A stretch of DNA of 64,000 bases from Chryseobacterium oryctis (GCF_025971925.1 NZ_JAPDHV010000003.1:248001-312000); one strand, 5' to 3'. Positions 27,109 to 36,196 are shown, counted from the first letter of the stretch. Notes: generated from the letters alone by a model not told the origin. Numbers and translations: made by a program.

Positions 27109-27657
27109 ATGAGAAAAATTATAACTTTCACTGCTCTTGTTAGCTTTTTATTTTTAGGAATAAACCTTGTAAAAGCCCAAAATACCTCTGATAAAGTAAA
27201 AAAAATTCTTTACTTTAATCCTGAGGTAGAGCCTGATATTGATGAAATAAAAGAACCTACTAACACCGCTTTTTTCAGTGCCGTTTCTGATAATCTTAGT
27301 GAAAGAAAAAATAGACTAATAAAAACCGAAACTTACATTTCTTTTGACAGCATCGACAAACAAACCATCATTGATTACTGCATAAATAATGACGCTGATT
27401 TTGCCGTAGTTCCTAAAGTAAAATATTTCAAAGTCGGTATTGGAAAATATGTTTTCTCTAATCAGGTAGTTGTCAGCATGAAGCTTTTTGATGCAGAAGG
27501 AAATCTGCTTACAGAAACCGATTATGATACTTATCGTAAAAATATGCGTCTTTTGGGCACCACAGTAAACTCCGTAAAAATCGGAACAAACGGTGCTATA
27601 AAAGATATCGTTAAAAAATTAAAAAAACTAAGTTCTTCTACTGAGAAAAGGTTTTAA
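27109..27657 (+). CDS. Exported hypothetical protein
   Basis: A 182-residue protein with a signal peptide (about 1-23, ending VKAQ). The mature part has a DADFAVVPKVKYFKVGIGKY segment followed by VVVSMKLFDAEGN, a beta-strand pattern seen in small periplasmic proteins of the CsgG/GNA1162 type, but no firm family was recognised. ATG 27109 was chosen because the promoter box at 27086-27093 makes the upstream in-frame TTG at 27091 impossible. Single gene between rpsO and mgtE. Function unknown. Confidence 0.65.
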   Translation: MRKIITFTALVSFLFLGINLVKAQNTSDKVKKILYFNPEVEPDIDEIKEPTNTAFFSAVSDNLSERKNRLIKTETYISFDSIDKQTIIDYCINNDADFAVVPKVKYFKVGIGKYVFSNQVVVSMKLFDAEGNLLTETDYDTYRKNMRLLGTTVNSVKIGTNGAIKDIVKKLKKLSSSTEKRF

Positions 27658-27756
27658 TTCACGGTAGCAAGTTTTTTTATCTCTTTAATTTTTACAGTTT
27701 AGCTTTAATTAAATCTTAATTTTGGCTCATTATTACTCAGTTTTAATTTTTTGAGT

Positions 27757-27764
27757 TATTTTTG
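27757..27764 (+). promoter_or_regulatory. -7 box of mgtE
   Basis: TATTTTTG, exact TAnnTTTG match, which puts the transcription start near 27769 and argues that mgtE starts at TTG 27786 rather than TTG 27762. Confidence 0.4.
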
Positions 27765-27785
27765 CATATCCAAAAAATTGACGTT

Positions 27786-29108
27786 TTGAATTCTAAAGAC
27801 GAACTTATCTTCAACCCTGCCGATATTGCCGAAACTCTTAGCGAACTTCACGCTGACGAGAGGCTTTTGGCATTCCTGAAAGTTCCAAAAGAATACAAGG
27901 CAGAAGTTTTTTCTCATTTAGCGCCAGATTTTCAAGAAGAAACAATCAGAAGTATAGGAAGTGACGAAGTTTCAGAAATTCTGAATGCAATGACTCCCGA
28001 TGACAGGACTGCTCTATTTGAAGACTTTCCGGATGAACTTATAAAATATTCCATCAATCACCTTAATCCGCAGGAAAGAAGAATTGCTCTAAAACTTTTG
28101 GGCTATGATTCCGATTCCATTGCCCGATTGATGACTCCCTATTACATCCAAATTCGTAAAGAATGGTCTGTAAAAAGATGTCTTCAACAAATAAAAAAAG
28201 TCGGAAAAAGAGTGGAAACAATGAACCACCTCTATGTTGTAGATGAAAGAAACCGATTGATTGATGACATCGCATTAGGGAGTTTATTATTAGCAGAAGA
28301 AGATACTTTAATTTCAGAAATCACTGATAATCATTTTGTTGCAATCACAACAACCACTTCTAAAGAAGATGCTGTTACCTATTTTGAAAAATATGACAGA
28401 ACCGCACTCCCTATCGTTACCGAAGCAGGAGTTTTGGTAGGAATTGTAACAATTGATGATATCTTAGACCAAATTGAACAGCAAAACACCGAAGATATCC
28501 AAAAATTCGGGGGATTGGAAGCCTTAGATTTACCATACACCCAAACTTCTCTTGCAGAAATGATAAAAAAAAGAGGAATGTGGCTGGTTATTCTTTTCTT
28601 TTCAGAAATGCTTACTGCTTCAGCAATGGGATATTTTGAAGATGAAATTCAAAAAGCAGTTGTTCTTGCCTTATTCGTTCCGTTAATCATTTCCAGTGGA
28701 GGAAATTCTGGTTCACAAGCTGCAACCCTGATAATCAGGGCAATGGCTCTTCAGGAAATTGGTTTAAAAGATTGGTGGTATGTCATGAAAAAAGAAATCT
28801 TTACCGGATTGCTTCTCGGAGGAATTTTAGGAATTATAGGTTTCTTGAGAATTATGATTTGGCATGAATCCGGACTTTTCAATTACGGAGTATATTGGCC
28901 TTTTGTTGGTTTAAGCGTTGGTGTTTCCTTAGTAATGATTGTACTTTGGGGAACTTTATCCGGTTCAATGGTTCCTTTTATTTTGAAAAAATTAAATCTT
29001 GACCCAGCAACATCTTCTGCTCCTTTCGTTGCGACATTAGTAGACGTGACTGGGCTTATCATTTACTTCTCTGTTGCCGGACTTTTCTTAACAGGAAAAC
29101 TTTTGTAA
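27786..29108 (+). CDS. mgtE: MgtE-family magnesium transporter
   Basis: A 440-residue Mg2+ channel/transporter: N-terminal helical MgtE_N superhelix (about 1-125, with [10 protein letters not shown] and [14 protein letters not shown]), a tandem CBS pair (about 130-245, with [10 protein letters not shown] at its end) that senses Mg2+, and five membrane helices, with the pore motif [12 protein letters not shown] (about 300-311). Start codon is uncertain: no ATG exists near the N-terminus; TTG 27786 follows the promoter, TTG 27762 is inside it. No M-box riboswitch was seen upstream. A GT-C-like gene follows after 11 bases. Confidence 0.93.
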   Translation: MNSKDELIFNPADIAETLSELHADERLLAFLKVPKEYKAEVFSHLAPDFQEETIRSIGSDEVSEILNAMTPDDRTALFEDFPDELIKYSINHLNPQERRIALKLLGYDSDSIARLMTPYYIQIRKEWSVKRCLQQIKKVGKRVETMNHLYVVDERNRLIDDIALGSLLLAEEDTLISEITDNHFVAITTTTSKEDAVTYFEKYDRTALPIVTEAGVLVGIVTIDDILDQIEQQNTEDIQKFGGLEALDLPYTQTSLAEMIKKRGMWLVILFFSEMLTASAMGYFEDEIQKAVVLALFVPLIISSGGNSGSQAATLIIRAMALQEIGLKDWWYVMKKEIFTGLLLGGILGIIGFLRIMIWHESGLFNYGVYWPFVGLSVGVSLVMIVLWGTLSGSMVPFILKKLNLDPATSSAPFVATLVDVTGLIIYFSVAGLFLTGKLL

Positions 29109-29119
29109 TACATCACAAC

Positions 29120-30511
29120 ATGGCGGATTTGCAACCACTTTACAATAAAGATATTTTATGGAAAAAGGCTTTGATCTTATTTCTAAGCGTAACATTTATT
29201 TCTTTATTAATTATTAAACATGACCTGATCATTGATGATGCATTCATCACTTTTAAATACTCTATCAACTTTGAAGAACATTTTAAACCTTGGTATAATT
29301 TAGATCCTGAATATCAAGGAAATGGACAGACCAGTTTATTATGGATGTGGGTTTTAGCTTTTTTTGCATTTCTACATATAAAACCAGAAGACTCTTTTAT
29401 TGTTATAAATGCATTAATGGGTCTCTTCTTATTACACAAACTGATTAATAATTTTAGTTTTAAAGGAAATATATTCTCTAAAATCTTTAATATTTCATTT
29501 GGAGTTTTTTTCACGATCTGGCTTTATTTAAACTCAACCCATGGACTTGAATCAGTACTTACAATTTTAGTACTCTATCAATTTTTATTAAATTTTGATT
29601 CCAATAAAAACTATTACACAATACTATTACCTTTAGTCAGACCTGAATTTGCTTTATTTCAGATATTTTATGTTCTAAACCCTAAACTTTTCAGTAAAGA
29701 TTTTTTCAAGAGAATAGCAATATCAGCAATTGGAGTTATTGTTTTTAGCGGGTTTTATTTAGCGTTCTTTGATTTTTATATACCTCTCCCTTTTTTATTA
29801 AAATCTCATTTCAGCAACTACTCATTTACTATAACTAAAGTTTTTATTGGATATTTAATTGTTTTTTCACCTGTAATTCTCCAACTTTTTGAAGAGAAAA
29901 AACATCTTATACTTTTACCTTTATTGATATTACTTTACTATTATACATTTCATGTAAGTAGTTATTCCTCTTCGATTTACATCAGATATTTATTTCCATT
30001 AACTGCTTATTTTTTCTTCTTTAATTCAAATGCTTTTCAGCAAAAATGGATATTTATAAAAAAAGTCATTCTTATTTTGTCTGTTTTGAGGATGTTTGAC
30101 TTATTCAGCAATTTATATGAAAGCATGAAAGGCGTTGAGATTGTAAAAAACGGCTTTAAAACCAGTTATAAAGAATGGGCAAAACACCTTACAAAATCTG
30201 ATAAAGTATCAATTATGGATGCTGGTTACATTGCTTATTATGCTCCTTCAACGACCTATGATGGTTATGGATTGAATGATGCAAAATTCTTACTTACCAT
30301 AAAAAACAGAGACAGCATTTCCTATAAAAAATACTTTGAGAAAAAAAATATTAATCAAATAGCTTTGGCATCAACAAATCCTAAAAAATTCATTGCAAGA
30401 AGCCCAACTGAACAGTTCATTTATAAAACTTTAGCTTTAGAAAAAAGAGAGATTTTGTATATTTATCCAATGGATTTAGGATTCCATTTATTTGTATATA
30501 AAACGAAATAA
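29120..30511 (+). CDS. Polytopic membrane protein, probable GT-C-fold glycosyltransferase
   Basis: A 463-residue protein with roughly ten membrane helices and a C-terminal soluble domain of about 120 residues. After the first helix comes IDDAFITFKYSINF (about 35-48), which resembles the acidic first-loop motif of GT-C glycosyltransferases using polyprenyl-linked sugars (DDAYI-R-Y). A mannosyl- or arabinosyltransferase-like role in the inner membrane is plausible but unproven. The gene follows mgtE by 11 bases and overlaps the next gene by one base (TAATG), so all three may be one transcript. Confidence 0.68.
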   Translation: MADLQPLYNKDILWKKALILFLSVTFISLLIIKHDLIIDDAFITFKYSINFEEHFKPWYNLDPEYQGNGQTSLLWMWVLAFFAFLHIKPEDSFIVINALMGLFLLHKLINNFSFKGNIFSKIFNISFGVFFTIWLYLNSTHGLESVLTILVLYQFLLNFDSNKNYYTILLPLVRPEFALFQIFYVLNPKLFSKDFFKRIAISAIGVIVFSGFYLAFFDFYIPLPFLLKSHFSNYSFTITKVFIGYLIVFSPVILQLFEEKKHLILLPLLILLYYYTFHVSSYSSSIYIRYLFPLTAYFFFFNSNAFQQKWIFIKKVILILSVLRMFDLFSNLYESMKGVEIVKNGFKTSYKEWAKHLTKSDKVSIMDAGYIAYYAPSTTYDGYGLNDAKFLLTIKNRDSISYKKYFEKKNINQIALASTNPKKFIARSPTEQFIYKTLALEKREILYIYPMDLGFHLFVYKTK

Positions 30512-31245
30512 TGAAAATTATATCTCTTGTTCCGTCTATTACAGAGACTTTATTCGATTTAGGACTTACTGAAAATGAAATCATTGGGAGAACAAAATTT
30601 TGTATTCATCCTAATGAAAAGGTAAAAAATATTACAACCATTGGTGGTACTAAAAACATTAATATTGATAAAATTAAATCGTTACAGCCTGATTTGATTA
30701 TTGCCAACAAAGAAGAAAATATCAAAGAGCAGGTTGAAAGTTTAATGAAGAATTTCAAAGTAATCGTCACCAATATTGAAACTATTGAAGACAATTATTA
30801 CCTTCTCAAGAATTTAGGCAATATTTTCAACAAAGAGGAAAAAGCCCAATTATTCAACATCAAAATTTATGATATTTTTAATCAAATAAAAACCGATTCC
30901 AAAATAAAAGTGGCTTATCTTATTTGGAAAAAACCTTATATGACTATTGGCCACGATACTTTTATTCATAAAATACTGGAAGAAATAGGCTTTGTAAATA
31001 TTTTTAAAGATAAAACTCGATATCCTGAAATTCAAGTTGAAGATTTAAACGAAGCGGACATCATTATGCTTTCTTCGGAACCCTATCCTTTTAAAGAAGA
31101 ACACTTTAAGGAATTAAACCAAATTTACCCCGAAAAAAAGATTATGCTTGTGGATGGTGAAGCGTTTTCCTGGTACGGAACGCATATTGCAAAATGTGAA
31201 AACTATTATAAAAACCTATTAACTGAAATAAATTCTTATAAGTAA
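30511..31245 (+). CDS. BtuF/FepB-like metal-chelate-binding protein without signal peptide
   Basis: A 244-residue protein of the helical-backbone metal-receptor type (periplasmic-binding-protein class III): SLVPSITETLFDLG at the N-terminus, KSLQPDLIIANKEEN, and LSSEPYPFKEEH near the end. Such proteins bind cobalamin, haem or siderophores for ABC import. This one has no signal peptide or lipobox, so it would stay in the cytoplasm unless another route exists, and no ABC permease or ATPase is nearby. Overlaps the GT-C-like gene by one base. Possible ligand-binding role in the cytoplasm. Confidence 0.8.
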   Translation: MKIISLVPSITETLFDLGLTENEIIGRTKFCIHPNEKVKNITTIGGTKNINIDKIKSLQPDLIIANKEENIKEQVESLMKNFKVIVTNIETIEDNYYLLKNLGNIFNKEEKAQLFNIKIYDIFNQIKTDSKIKVAYLIWKKPYMTIGHDTFIHKILEEIGFVNIFKDKTRYPEIQVEDLNEADIIMLSSEPYPFKEEHFKELNQIYPEKKIMLVDGEAFSWYGTHIAKCENYYKNLLTEINSYK

Positions 31246-31271
31246 AAACTCCGGCAAATACCGGAGTTTTT
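31244..31271. terminator. Bidirectional terminator
   Basis: AAAAACTCCGG (31244-31254) pairs with CCGGAGTTTTT (31261-31271), loop CAAATA, between convergent genes. Confidence 0.75.
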
Positions 31272-31275
31272 TTTA

Positions 31276-31725
31276 TTATATAATCTTAGATACTTCATTA
31301 CAAAGCCATTCTAGTAATTCTCTATCTTCATCCGTAAAAGGATTAATTGTGTGAGAATCTATATCAATCTGGCCAACATTTTTTCCGTCTTTGAAAATCG
31401 GAACAACAATTTCTGCCTTTGTATCGATTGAGCAGCTTAAATAATTGCTTTCTTCATTCACATCAGGAACAACAAAAGTTTCATTAGAAACAGCAACCTG
31501 ACCGCAAATACCTTTCCCATAAGGAATAATTGTATGATCTGTGGGAGCTCCTACGTACGGACCTAGTTTCAATTCATCTTTATCTCCATTTTTAAAATAA
31601 AAACCCGTCCAGTTGAAATAAGAAATTTCCTGATCTAACAAATGGCAAACTTTTTCAAGCTTTTCTTCAGTATTATGTTTAGGACTTTCAAGAATTGATG
31701 AAAGCCTTCTCTTTAGTTCTGACAT
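31276..31725 (-). CDS. GAF-domain protein similar to free methionine-(R)-sulfoxide reductase
   Basis: A 149-residue single GAF domain with the fRMsr pattern: FYFKNGDKDELKLGPYVG, GKGICGQVA (Cys matching E. coli Cys94) and YLSCSIDTKAEIVVP (Cys matching catalytic Cys118), 24 residues apart as in E. coli. The position of the third cysteine (Cys84 in E. coli) is His here, so recycling may differ. Likely reduces free Met-R-sulfoxide in the cytoplasm. It follows the upstream 475-residue gene by 14 bases on the same strand. Confidence 0.82.
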   Translation of the reverse strand: MSELKRRLSSILESPKHNTEEKLEKVCHLLDQEISYFNWTGFYFKNGDKDELKLGPYVGAPTDHTIIPYGKGICGQVAVSNETFVVPDVNEESNYLSCSIDTKAEIVVPIFKDGKNVGQIDIDSHTINPFTDEDRELLEWLCNEVSKII

Positions 31726-31739
31726 ATTATGTGTATTTT

Positions 31740-33167
31740 TTAAGAGAATTGTTTTAGCGAAAATTCTTCTTTATAACCAAACATTCCTCGTTCTTTTATC
31801 ATTTCTGCAACACCTTCAGGAAGCTGATTTTCCCATCCTTTAATATTACTGGCAATTTTTCTCAAAATATCTCTTGAATAAATCTCCAAAAACTCAGGGT
31901 TGTAACTTGCAATATCTACGATACGATTATTTAATTTGAAATATTTATATAGCTCTTTCAAATTTTCCTCCACTTTCAATGTAGAAGAATCTAATAACTG
32001 ATGAGTTTCAGGGTCTTTATAAGGATATAGATAAACTCTCATTCCGTTTCTGAAAAACTTCCCGAAAGCTTCCAAAATCCCACCTGATAAGTTTTTATAA
32101 TATTTCTCATCAAACACCATCAATAAATTATTTACACCCATTGCTACACCAATATTTCCGTTGGTATATGAGGCAAAATAATCAATCAGTCGATAATATT
32201 CTGAGAAATTGGATATAATAACCGTATATCCCAACTTACCAAGAACATCTACCCTATCTAAGAAATCCCTTTCATCAATATCACCGTCTGCACGAAGATT
32301 TGAGATTGTAATTTCAATTAAAAGCTCCGTTTCTTCATGTGTACAAAGGGCATCTTTCAAAAACATATCCATACCATTTTTAAGCATATCAATGTTTACC
32401 TTCGTCACAGGTCTGAAACTCCCCCTTACCGCAAAAATATTCTTCTTGTATAAAATATCCGCAGGAAGCATATTATTCCCTTCCGAATTAAAAATCACAG
32501 CATCGGTCATTCCGTTTTTTACCAACTGCAAAGACATCAACCTATTATCAACATACGCGAAAGCAGGTCCACTGAAATCGATCATATCAATTTCAAGGTT
32601 ATCTGTTGCAACATCATCGTAAAGAGATTCGATTAGCCTTCTTGGATTATCGTAATAATTAAATGCTCCAAAAATAAGATTCACCCCTAGATTCCCTAAA
32701 GTTTCCTGTTGCAAAGTAGCATCATTTTCTTTAAATTTCACATGAATTACAATCTCGTTGTAATCCTCATTTTCCTTTACCTGAAAACGAATTCCTACCC
32801 AACCGTGACCTTTAACTGTTTTATCAAAATTAATTGTGGTAACCGTATTTGCGTACGAAAAAAACTTTCTGTTCGGATTATTTTCTCTCGAAATTCTTTC
32901 TTCAATTAAAGCGACTTCATAACGAAGCATTTTTCGAAGTCTGTTTTGGGTAACATATCTGTTTTTTACCTCTTTTCCGTAGATCGCATCACTAAAATCT
33001 TTGTCGTAAGCAGACATTGCCTTAGCAATTGTACCCGAAGCTCCTCCTGCTCTAAAAAAGTGTCGAACAGTCTCCTGTCCTGCTCCAATTTCCGCGAAAG
33101 TACCATAAATAGTAGGATCTAGATTAATTGTTAATGCTTTTTGTTTAGGAGTTAGTTTCTGATACAT
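31740..33167 (-). CDS. Conserved Bacteroidota protein of unknown function (475 residues)
   Basis: A large soluble protein without signal peptide or membrane helix. It starts MYQKLTPKQKALTINLDP and contains a repeated alpha/beta pattern with GHGWVGIRFQ, NLGVNLIFGAFNY, ELLIEITISNLRADGD and SGGILEAFGKFFRNGMRVYLYPYK. I recognise it as a widespread Flavobacteriia protein, often given misleading names in annotations, but no known catalytic motif stands out. Probably cytoplasmic. It leads a two-gene unit with the fRMsr-like GAF gene, which is the only functional hint. Confidence 0.7.
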   Translation of the reverse strand: MYQKLTPKQKALTINLDPTIYGTFAEIGAGQETVRHFFRAGGASGTIAKAMSAYDKDFSDAIYGKEVKNRYVTQNRLRKMLRYEVALIEERISRENNPNRKFFSYANTVTTINFDKTVKGHGWVGIRFQVKENEDYNEIVIHVKFKENDATLQQETLGNLGVNLIFGAFNYYDNPRRLIESLYDDVATDNLEIDMIDFSGPAFAYVDNRLMSLQLVKNGMTDAVIFNSEGNNMLPADILYKKNIFAVRGSFRPVTKVNIDMLKNGMDMFLKDALCTHEETELLIEITISNLRADGDIDERDFLDRVDVLGKLGYTVIISNFSEYYRLIDYFASYTNGNIGVAMGVNNLLMVFDEKYYKNLSGGILEAFGKFFRNGMRVYLYPYKDPETHQLLDSSTLKVEENLKELYKYFKLNNRIVDIASYNPEFLEIYSRDILRKIASNIKGWENQLPEGVAEMIKERGMFGYKEEFSLKQFS

Positions 33168-33221
33168 TAGGACATTAAATTTTTCGTAAATTTACCAAAA
33201 TTAAACCAACCTCAAAAGAAA

Positions 33222-33989
33222 ATGAAGTTGAAATTTTTTGGAACGGGGACATCCCAAGGAATCCCCGTAATTGGCTGCACATGCGAAGTATGTACTTCAA
33301 ACAATCCCAAAGACAGTCGTTTTCGTGCTTCTGTAATGATTACAACAGATGAAGATAAAAAAATACTTATAGATTGTGGTCCTGATTTTAGACAACAAAT
33401 GCTCATCAATAAAGAAAGCAATGTAGATATTTTGCTTCTTACTCATGAGCACAACGATCATGTAATTGGTCTTGACGATATGCGACCTTTAATTTTTAAA
33501 ACAGGAAAAAACATACCCATATATTGTCAAAAAAGAGTTGGTGAAGAAATAAAAAACAGATTTCCATACGCTTTTGCTGATGAAAGATATCCAGGAGCAC
33601 CTTCTTTTGATTTGCATGAAATTGAAAATAAACCATTCACAATTTTAAATACAGAAATTACTCCTATTGAAGTAACTCATTATAAAATTAATATCCTTGG
33701 ATATAAGTTTAAAAATTTAGCATACATTACAGATGCAAACTCCATTTCGGATACTGAAAAAGAAAAATTGTGTGGTTTGGATGTATTAATTTTGAACTGC
33801 ATTAGGAAGTTTGACCCACATCCTGCTCATTTTATATTATCAGACGTAATAAAATTATTTGAAGAGCTAAAACCTAAACAATTATTTTTAACTCATATCA
33901 GTCATCATTTTGGAGTGCATGACATTGAAGATAAACAACTTCCAAACGGAATTCACCTTGCTTACGATAGTTTGGAGATTTTTTTCTAA
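33222..33989 (+). CDS. PhnP-like metallo-beta-lactamase-fold hydrolase
   Basis: A 255-residue phosphodiesterase-type MBL protein: FFGTGTSQGIPVIGC with CTCEVC (paired cysteines that bind a structural zinc in PhnP), the metal motif THEHNDH (about 76-82), YITDAN, and a late LTHISHHFG. The family includes PhnP (phosphoribosyl cyclic phosphodiesterase); absent other phosphonate genes, the substrate may be another cyclic phosphate. Divergent from the 475-residue gene with a 54-base gap. Confidence 0.88.
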   Translation: MKLKFFGTGTSQGIPVIGCTCEVCTSNNPKDSRFRASVMITTDEDKKILIDCGPDFRQQMLINKESNVDILLLTHEHNDHVIGLDDMRPLIFKTGKNIPIYCQKRVGEEIKNRFPYAFADERYPGAPSFDLHEIENKPFTILNTEITPIEVTHYKINILGYKFKNLAYITDANSISDTEKEKLCGLDVLILNCIRKFDPHPAHFILSDVIKLFEELKPKQLFLTHISHHFGVHDIEDKQLPNGIHLAYDSLEIFF

Positions 33990-34008
33990 ATTTTTCTTTC
34001 AAAAAATT

Positions 34009-34038
34009 TTTGAATATAAAAGAAAGTTTCTATATTTG
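34009..34038 (+). promoter_or_regulatory. Promoter of tRNA-Leu
   Basis: TTTG (34009-34012), 18-base spacer and TATATTTG (34031-34038), both exact matches to the Bacteroidota pattern, starting transcription about 25 bases before the tRNA. Confidence 0.65.
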
Positions 34039-34068
34039 CACACCGATTCAAAGCAAGGTAATACATCA

Positions 34069-34148
34069 GCCCAGGTGGCGGAATTGGTAGACGCGCTGGT
34101 CTCAAACACCAGTTCTTAGGAGTACCGGTTCGATCCCGGTCCTGGGTA
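34069..34148 (+). tRNA. tRNA-Leu (anticodon CAA)
   Basis: Cloverleaf by eye: acceptor GCCCAGG (34069-34075) with CCTGGGT (34141-34147, one G-U pair) and discriminator A; D-loop GGCGGAATTGGTAGACGC; anticodon stem CTGGT/ACCAG with loop CTCAAAC (anticodon CAA, reads UUG); a variable arm of about 11 bases; T-arm CCGG-TTCGATC-CCGG. The 3' CCA is not encoded. A perfect 14-base-pair terminator follows. Confidence 0.95.
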
Positions 34149-34150
34149 CA

Positions 34151-34187
34151 AAAAACCTCTGAAATCATTTAATTTTCAGAGGTTTTT
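34151..34187 (+). terminator. Terminator of tRNA-Leu
   Basis: AAAAACCTCTGAAA (34151-34164) pairs perfectly with 34174-34187, followed by T-rich sequence. Confidence 0.8.
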
Positions 34188-34212
34188 CTTTTTATCCCTT
34201 AATATTTATTCT

Positions 34213-34932
34213 CTATTTATAATGTAGAAATATTCCGTAATCAGAAGGAGTCCAAAGAGCAGCTTTTTGTTCAGCAGCTTTTAACGCATCATTTGCCCAT
34301 GTATTACAGGTATTCAAAAAACTATACTTCCCTTTTGCATCATAAAAAGCATCGTTATCACTATACACAGCATTTGTAGGAATTAAAATATAGTTTCCGT
34401 TTTTATCTTTATCAAATTTAGCATCTACAAATCTTATCAATTTCTGATACTGATTTTTACTAATCATCATTTTTTTACAATCCACTCCTTCCTTCATCTC
34501 CTTATAATAAGTACAGTGCATAGCAGACTCACTCATCCAAAAAGCAGCTTTCACGGCTGTTGAAAATTTCAGGTCTGCCCAAGTCGGAGTGTCTAAGTAA
34601 AAGCCTTTATCACCCCAACCAATTCCAACATAATTATAATCAGTCTTTTTCGAAAGGGTATTTTCAAACGGAATTTTTGCGCTCCAATCCTGCAAATTAT
34701 TTTTTACCGGCATCACAATATCCGTATGAACACCGTTTGTATAAATATAAATCGGGATTTCTTTATTCTGACCATCATCTTTTGCTGAAACCTCAATAAA
34801 AGGTAATAAATATCCCAAAGCTGCGTATAAGATTATAATTCCCAATATAATTCCTATTGTTTTCAATAAGAGAATAATCATTTTTTTCACCGTTCTGTTT
34901 TTTATATTAATAAAATTTAACCAACTATTCAT
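34213..34932 (-). CDS. TIGR02117 (DUF2459) membrane-anchored protein
   Basis: A 239-residue protein with one N-terminal membrane helix (about 19-40) and an extracytoplasmic domain with the family motifs TNGVHTDIVMP, GIGWGDKGFYLDTPTW and NTCNTWANDAL. The conserved His and Cys recall an NlpC/P60-like or related Cys hydrolase fold, but no activity is known to me. ATG 34932 is given; ATG 34881, right before the helix, is also plausible and gives a more usual N-terminus. Convergent with the tRNA gene. Confidence 0.85.
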   Translation of the reverse strand: MNSWLNFINIKNRTVKKMIILLLKTIGIILGIIILYAALGYLLPFIEVSAKDDGQNKEIPIYIYTNGVHTDIVMPVKNNLQDWSAKIPFENTLSKKTDYNYVGIGWGDKGFYLDTPTWADLKFSTAVKAAFWMSESAMHCTYYKEMKEGVDCKKMMISKNQYQKLIRFVDAKFDKDKNGNYILIPTNAVYSDNDAFYDAKGKYSFLNTCNTWANDALKAAEQKAALWTPSDYGIFLHYK

Positions 34933-34942
34933 TGTAAAAATA

Positions 34943-34973
34943 TTTGTTTTAATCGGAAAATTCGCTATATTTA
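34943..34973 (+). promoter_or_regulatory. Promoter of a small transcription unit
   Basis: TTTG (34943-34946), exactly 19 bases, then TATATTTA (34966-34973). The spacing is ideal; the last base of the -7 box deviates. Confidence 0.5.
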
Positions 34974-34994
34974 GTTATGAAATATTCAGAAATA

Positions 34995-35075
34995 TGAATA
35001 AAAATAGTAAATCACAAAAAAGATTTAAAATAAGAGTAAAAGTAGCTCCCAAAAGAGTACAAAAAAGACGTTGAT
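34995..35075 (+). CDS. Possible 26-residue highly basic microprotein
   Basis: ATG 34995 to TGA 35073-35075. The peptide begins MNKNSKSQKRFKIRVKVAPK and ends in VQKRR: about half its residues are Lys or Arg and none are acidic, a composition typical of nucleic-acid- or ribosome-binding peptides. A well-spaced promoter lies 22 bases upstream and a hairpin terminator overlaps its stop codon, so this region is a defined transcription unit of about 130 bases. It could equally be a small RNA in which the frame is accidental. Confidence 0.42.
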
Positions 35076-35117
35076 TTTCGGTGATACATTTATCATGAAA
35101 ATCAATTTTTCTTTTTA
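35072..35117 (+). terminator. Terminator of the small basic-peptide unit
   Basis: TTGATTTTC (35072-35080) pairs with GAAAATCAA (35098-35106), with an inner TGATA/TATCA stem, then TTTTTCTTTTT. The remaining bases to 35236 contain a CCTTAAT/ATTAAGG hairpin and no gene. Confidence 0.6.
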
Positions 35118-35236
35118 GGAAAAAACTTTTACAGTTTTTATTTAGATAAAGCCCAACTTCCTTAATGCAAATAAATTAAGGCATGGTTATACTTCTCCAT
35201 TAATTTTGGAAACTGAAAATTCCAAATAAGAATTTA

Positions 35237-36196
35237 TCACCCATTATCTAAGTCTTTGTCGTCCCAATTCTTATCTAAAAATTCAATATTCCTTTTCAGA
35301 CCTGCAAATTTTGTTCTTTTCACAGGAGATTTTCTAAATATTTCTGAAAACATTTCCTGAGTAAGGCCTTTCCATTCTCCTTTTCTGAAGTTTTTAAGCG
35401 TATCGTTAGGTTTAAACTTACTTTGCTGATGCGGAAGGGAAAACCTATTCCAAGGGCAAACATCCTGGCAAACATCACAACCAAACATCCAATCATCCAT
35501 CTTATCTTTAAAATAATCAGGAATTTCGTTTTTCAATTCAATGGTTGCGTAAGAAATACATTTGCTTCCATCCACTATTTTTTCAGAAACAATTGCATTT
35601 GTAGGACACGCATCAATGCATTTTCGGCAGGTTCCGCAATGGTCAGTCGTTTCATGGTCTGAAATTAAATCTAAATCGCATATAATTTCCGCTAAAAAAT
35701 AAAACGAACCACTTTGTTTGGTAATTAAATTAGCATTTTTACCGACCCAGCCAATTCCCGACTTTCTAGCCCAGCTTCTTTCCAAAACTGGCGCAGAATC
35801 TACGAAAACCCTAAAACCAAATTCTCCGATTTCTTGCTGCAATTCAGCAATCATTTCACGAAGAATATCTTTAATCACTTCATGATAATCTTCTGCATAA
35901 GCGTATTTTGAAATTTTAAAATTATCTAATGATGAAATCTGTTCTTCAGGAAAATAATTGTAAGAAAGCGAAATGACCGATTTAGCCCCCTCAACCAACA
36001 ATCTTGGGTCTAGCCTTTTATCAAAATAATTTTCCATGTATTTCATTTCTCCATGAAAATTATTTCTAAGCCATTTTTCAAGATTCAGAGCATCTTCTTC
36101 CAAAAAGTCTGCCTTGGAAATGCCACAATTCTGGAATCCAAAACTTTTAGCCTTGGCTTTAATTAACTGTGAATATTTTTCAGAACTTGAATTCAT
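35237..36196 (-). CDS. queG: Epoxyqueuosine reductase
   Basis: A 319-residue enzyme reducing epoxyqueuosine to queuosine in tRNA anticodons, with cobalamin and two 4Fe-4S clusters. The N-terminal half is the corrinoid-binding DUF1730 region ([22 protein letters not shown]), followed by two ferredoxin motifs [12 protein letters not shown] and [10 protein letters not shown]. The C-terminal HEAT-like repeats of some homologues are missing, so this is the short form. ATG 36196 is chosen: a minus-strand TAGTTTTG box (36216-36209) excludes the codon at 36211. Single gene. Confidence 0.94.
   Translation of the reverse strand: MNSSSEKYSQLIKAKAKSFGFQNCGISKADFLEEDALNLEKWLRNNFHGEMKYMENYFDKRLDPRLLVEGAKSVISLSYNYFPEEQISSLDNFKISKYAYAEDYHEVIKDILREMIAELQQEIGEFGFRVFVDSAPVLERSWARKSGIGWVGKNANLITKQSGSFYFLAEIICDLDLISDHETTDHCGTCRKCIDACPTNAIVSEKIVDGSKCISYATIELKNEIPDYFKDKMDDWMFGCDVCQDVCPWNRFSLPHQQSKFKPNDTLKNFRKGEWKGLTQEMFSEIFRKSPVKRTKFAGLKRNIEFLDKNWDDKDLDNG

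Noticed and set aside
27660..27785. Possible magnesium riboswitch before mgtE
   Set aside because: The promoter box is only about 22 bases from the start codon and no M-box-like structure is seen.
32209..32622. A 137-residue plus-strand frame opposite the 475-residue gene
   Set aside because: Antisense shadow rich in Ser and Ile without promoter or known motif.
33986..34168. Short minus-strand frame over tRNA-Leu
   Set aside because: It is only the antisense of the tRNA; the cloverleaf and promoter explain the sequence.
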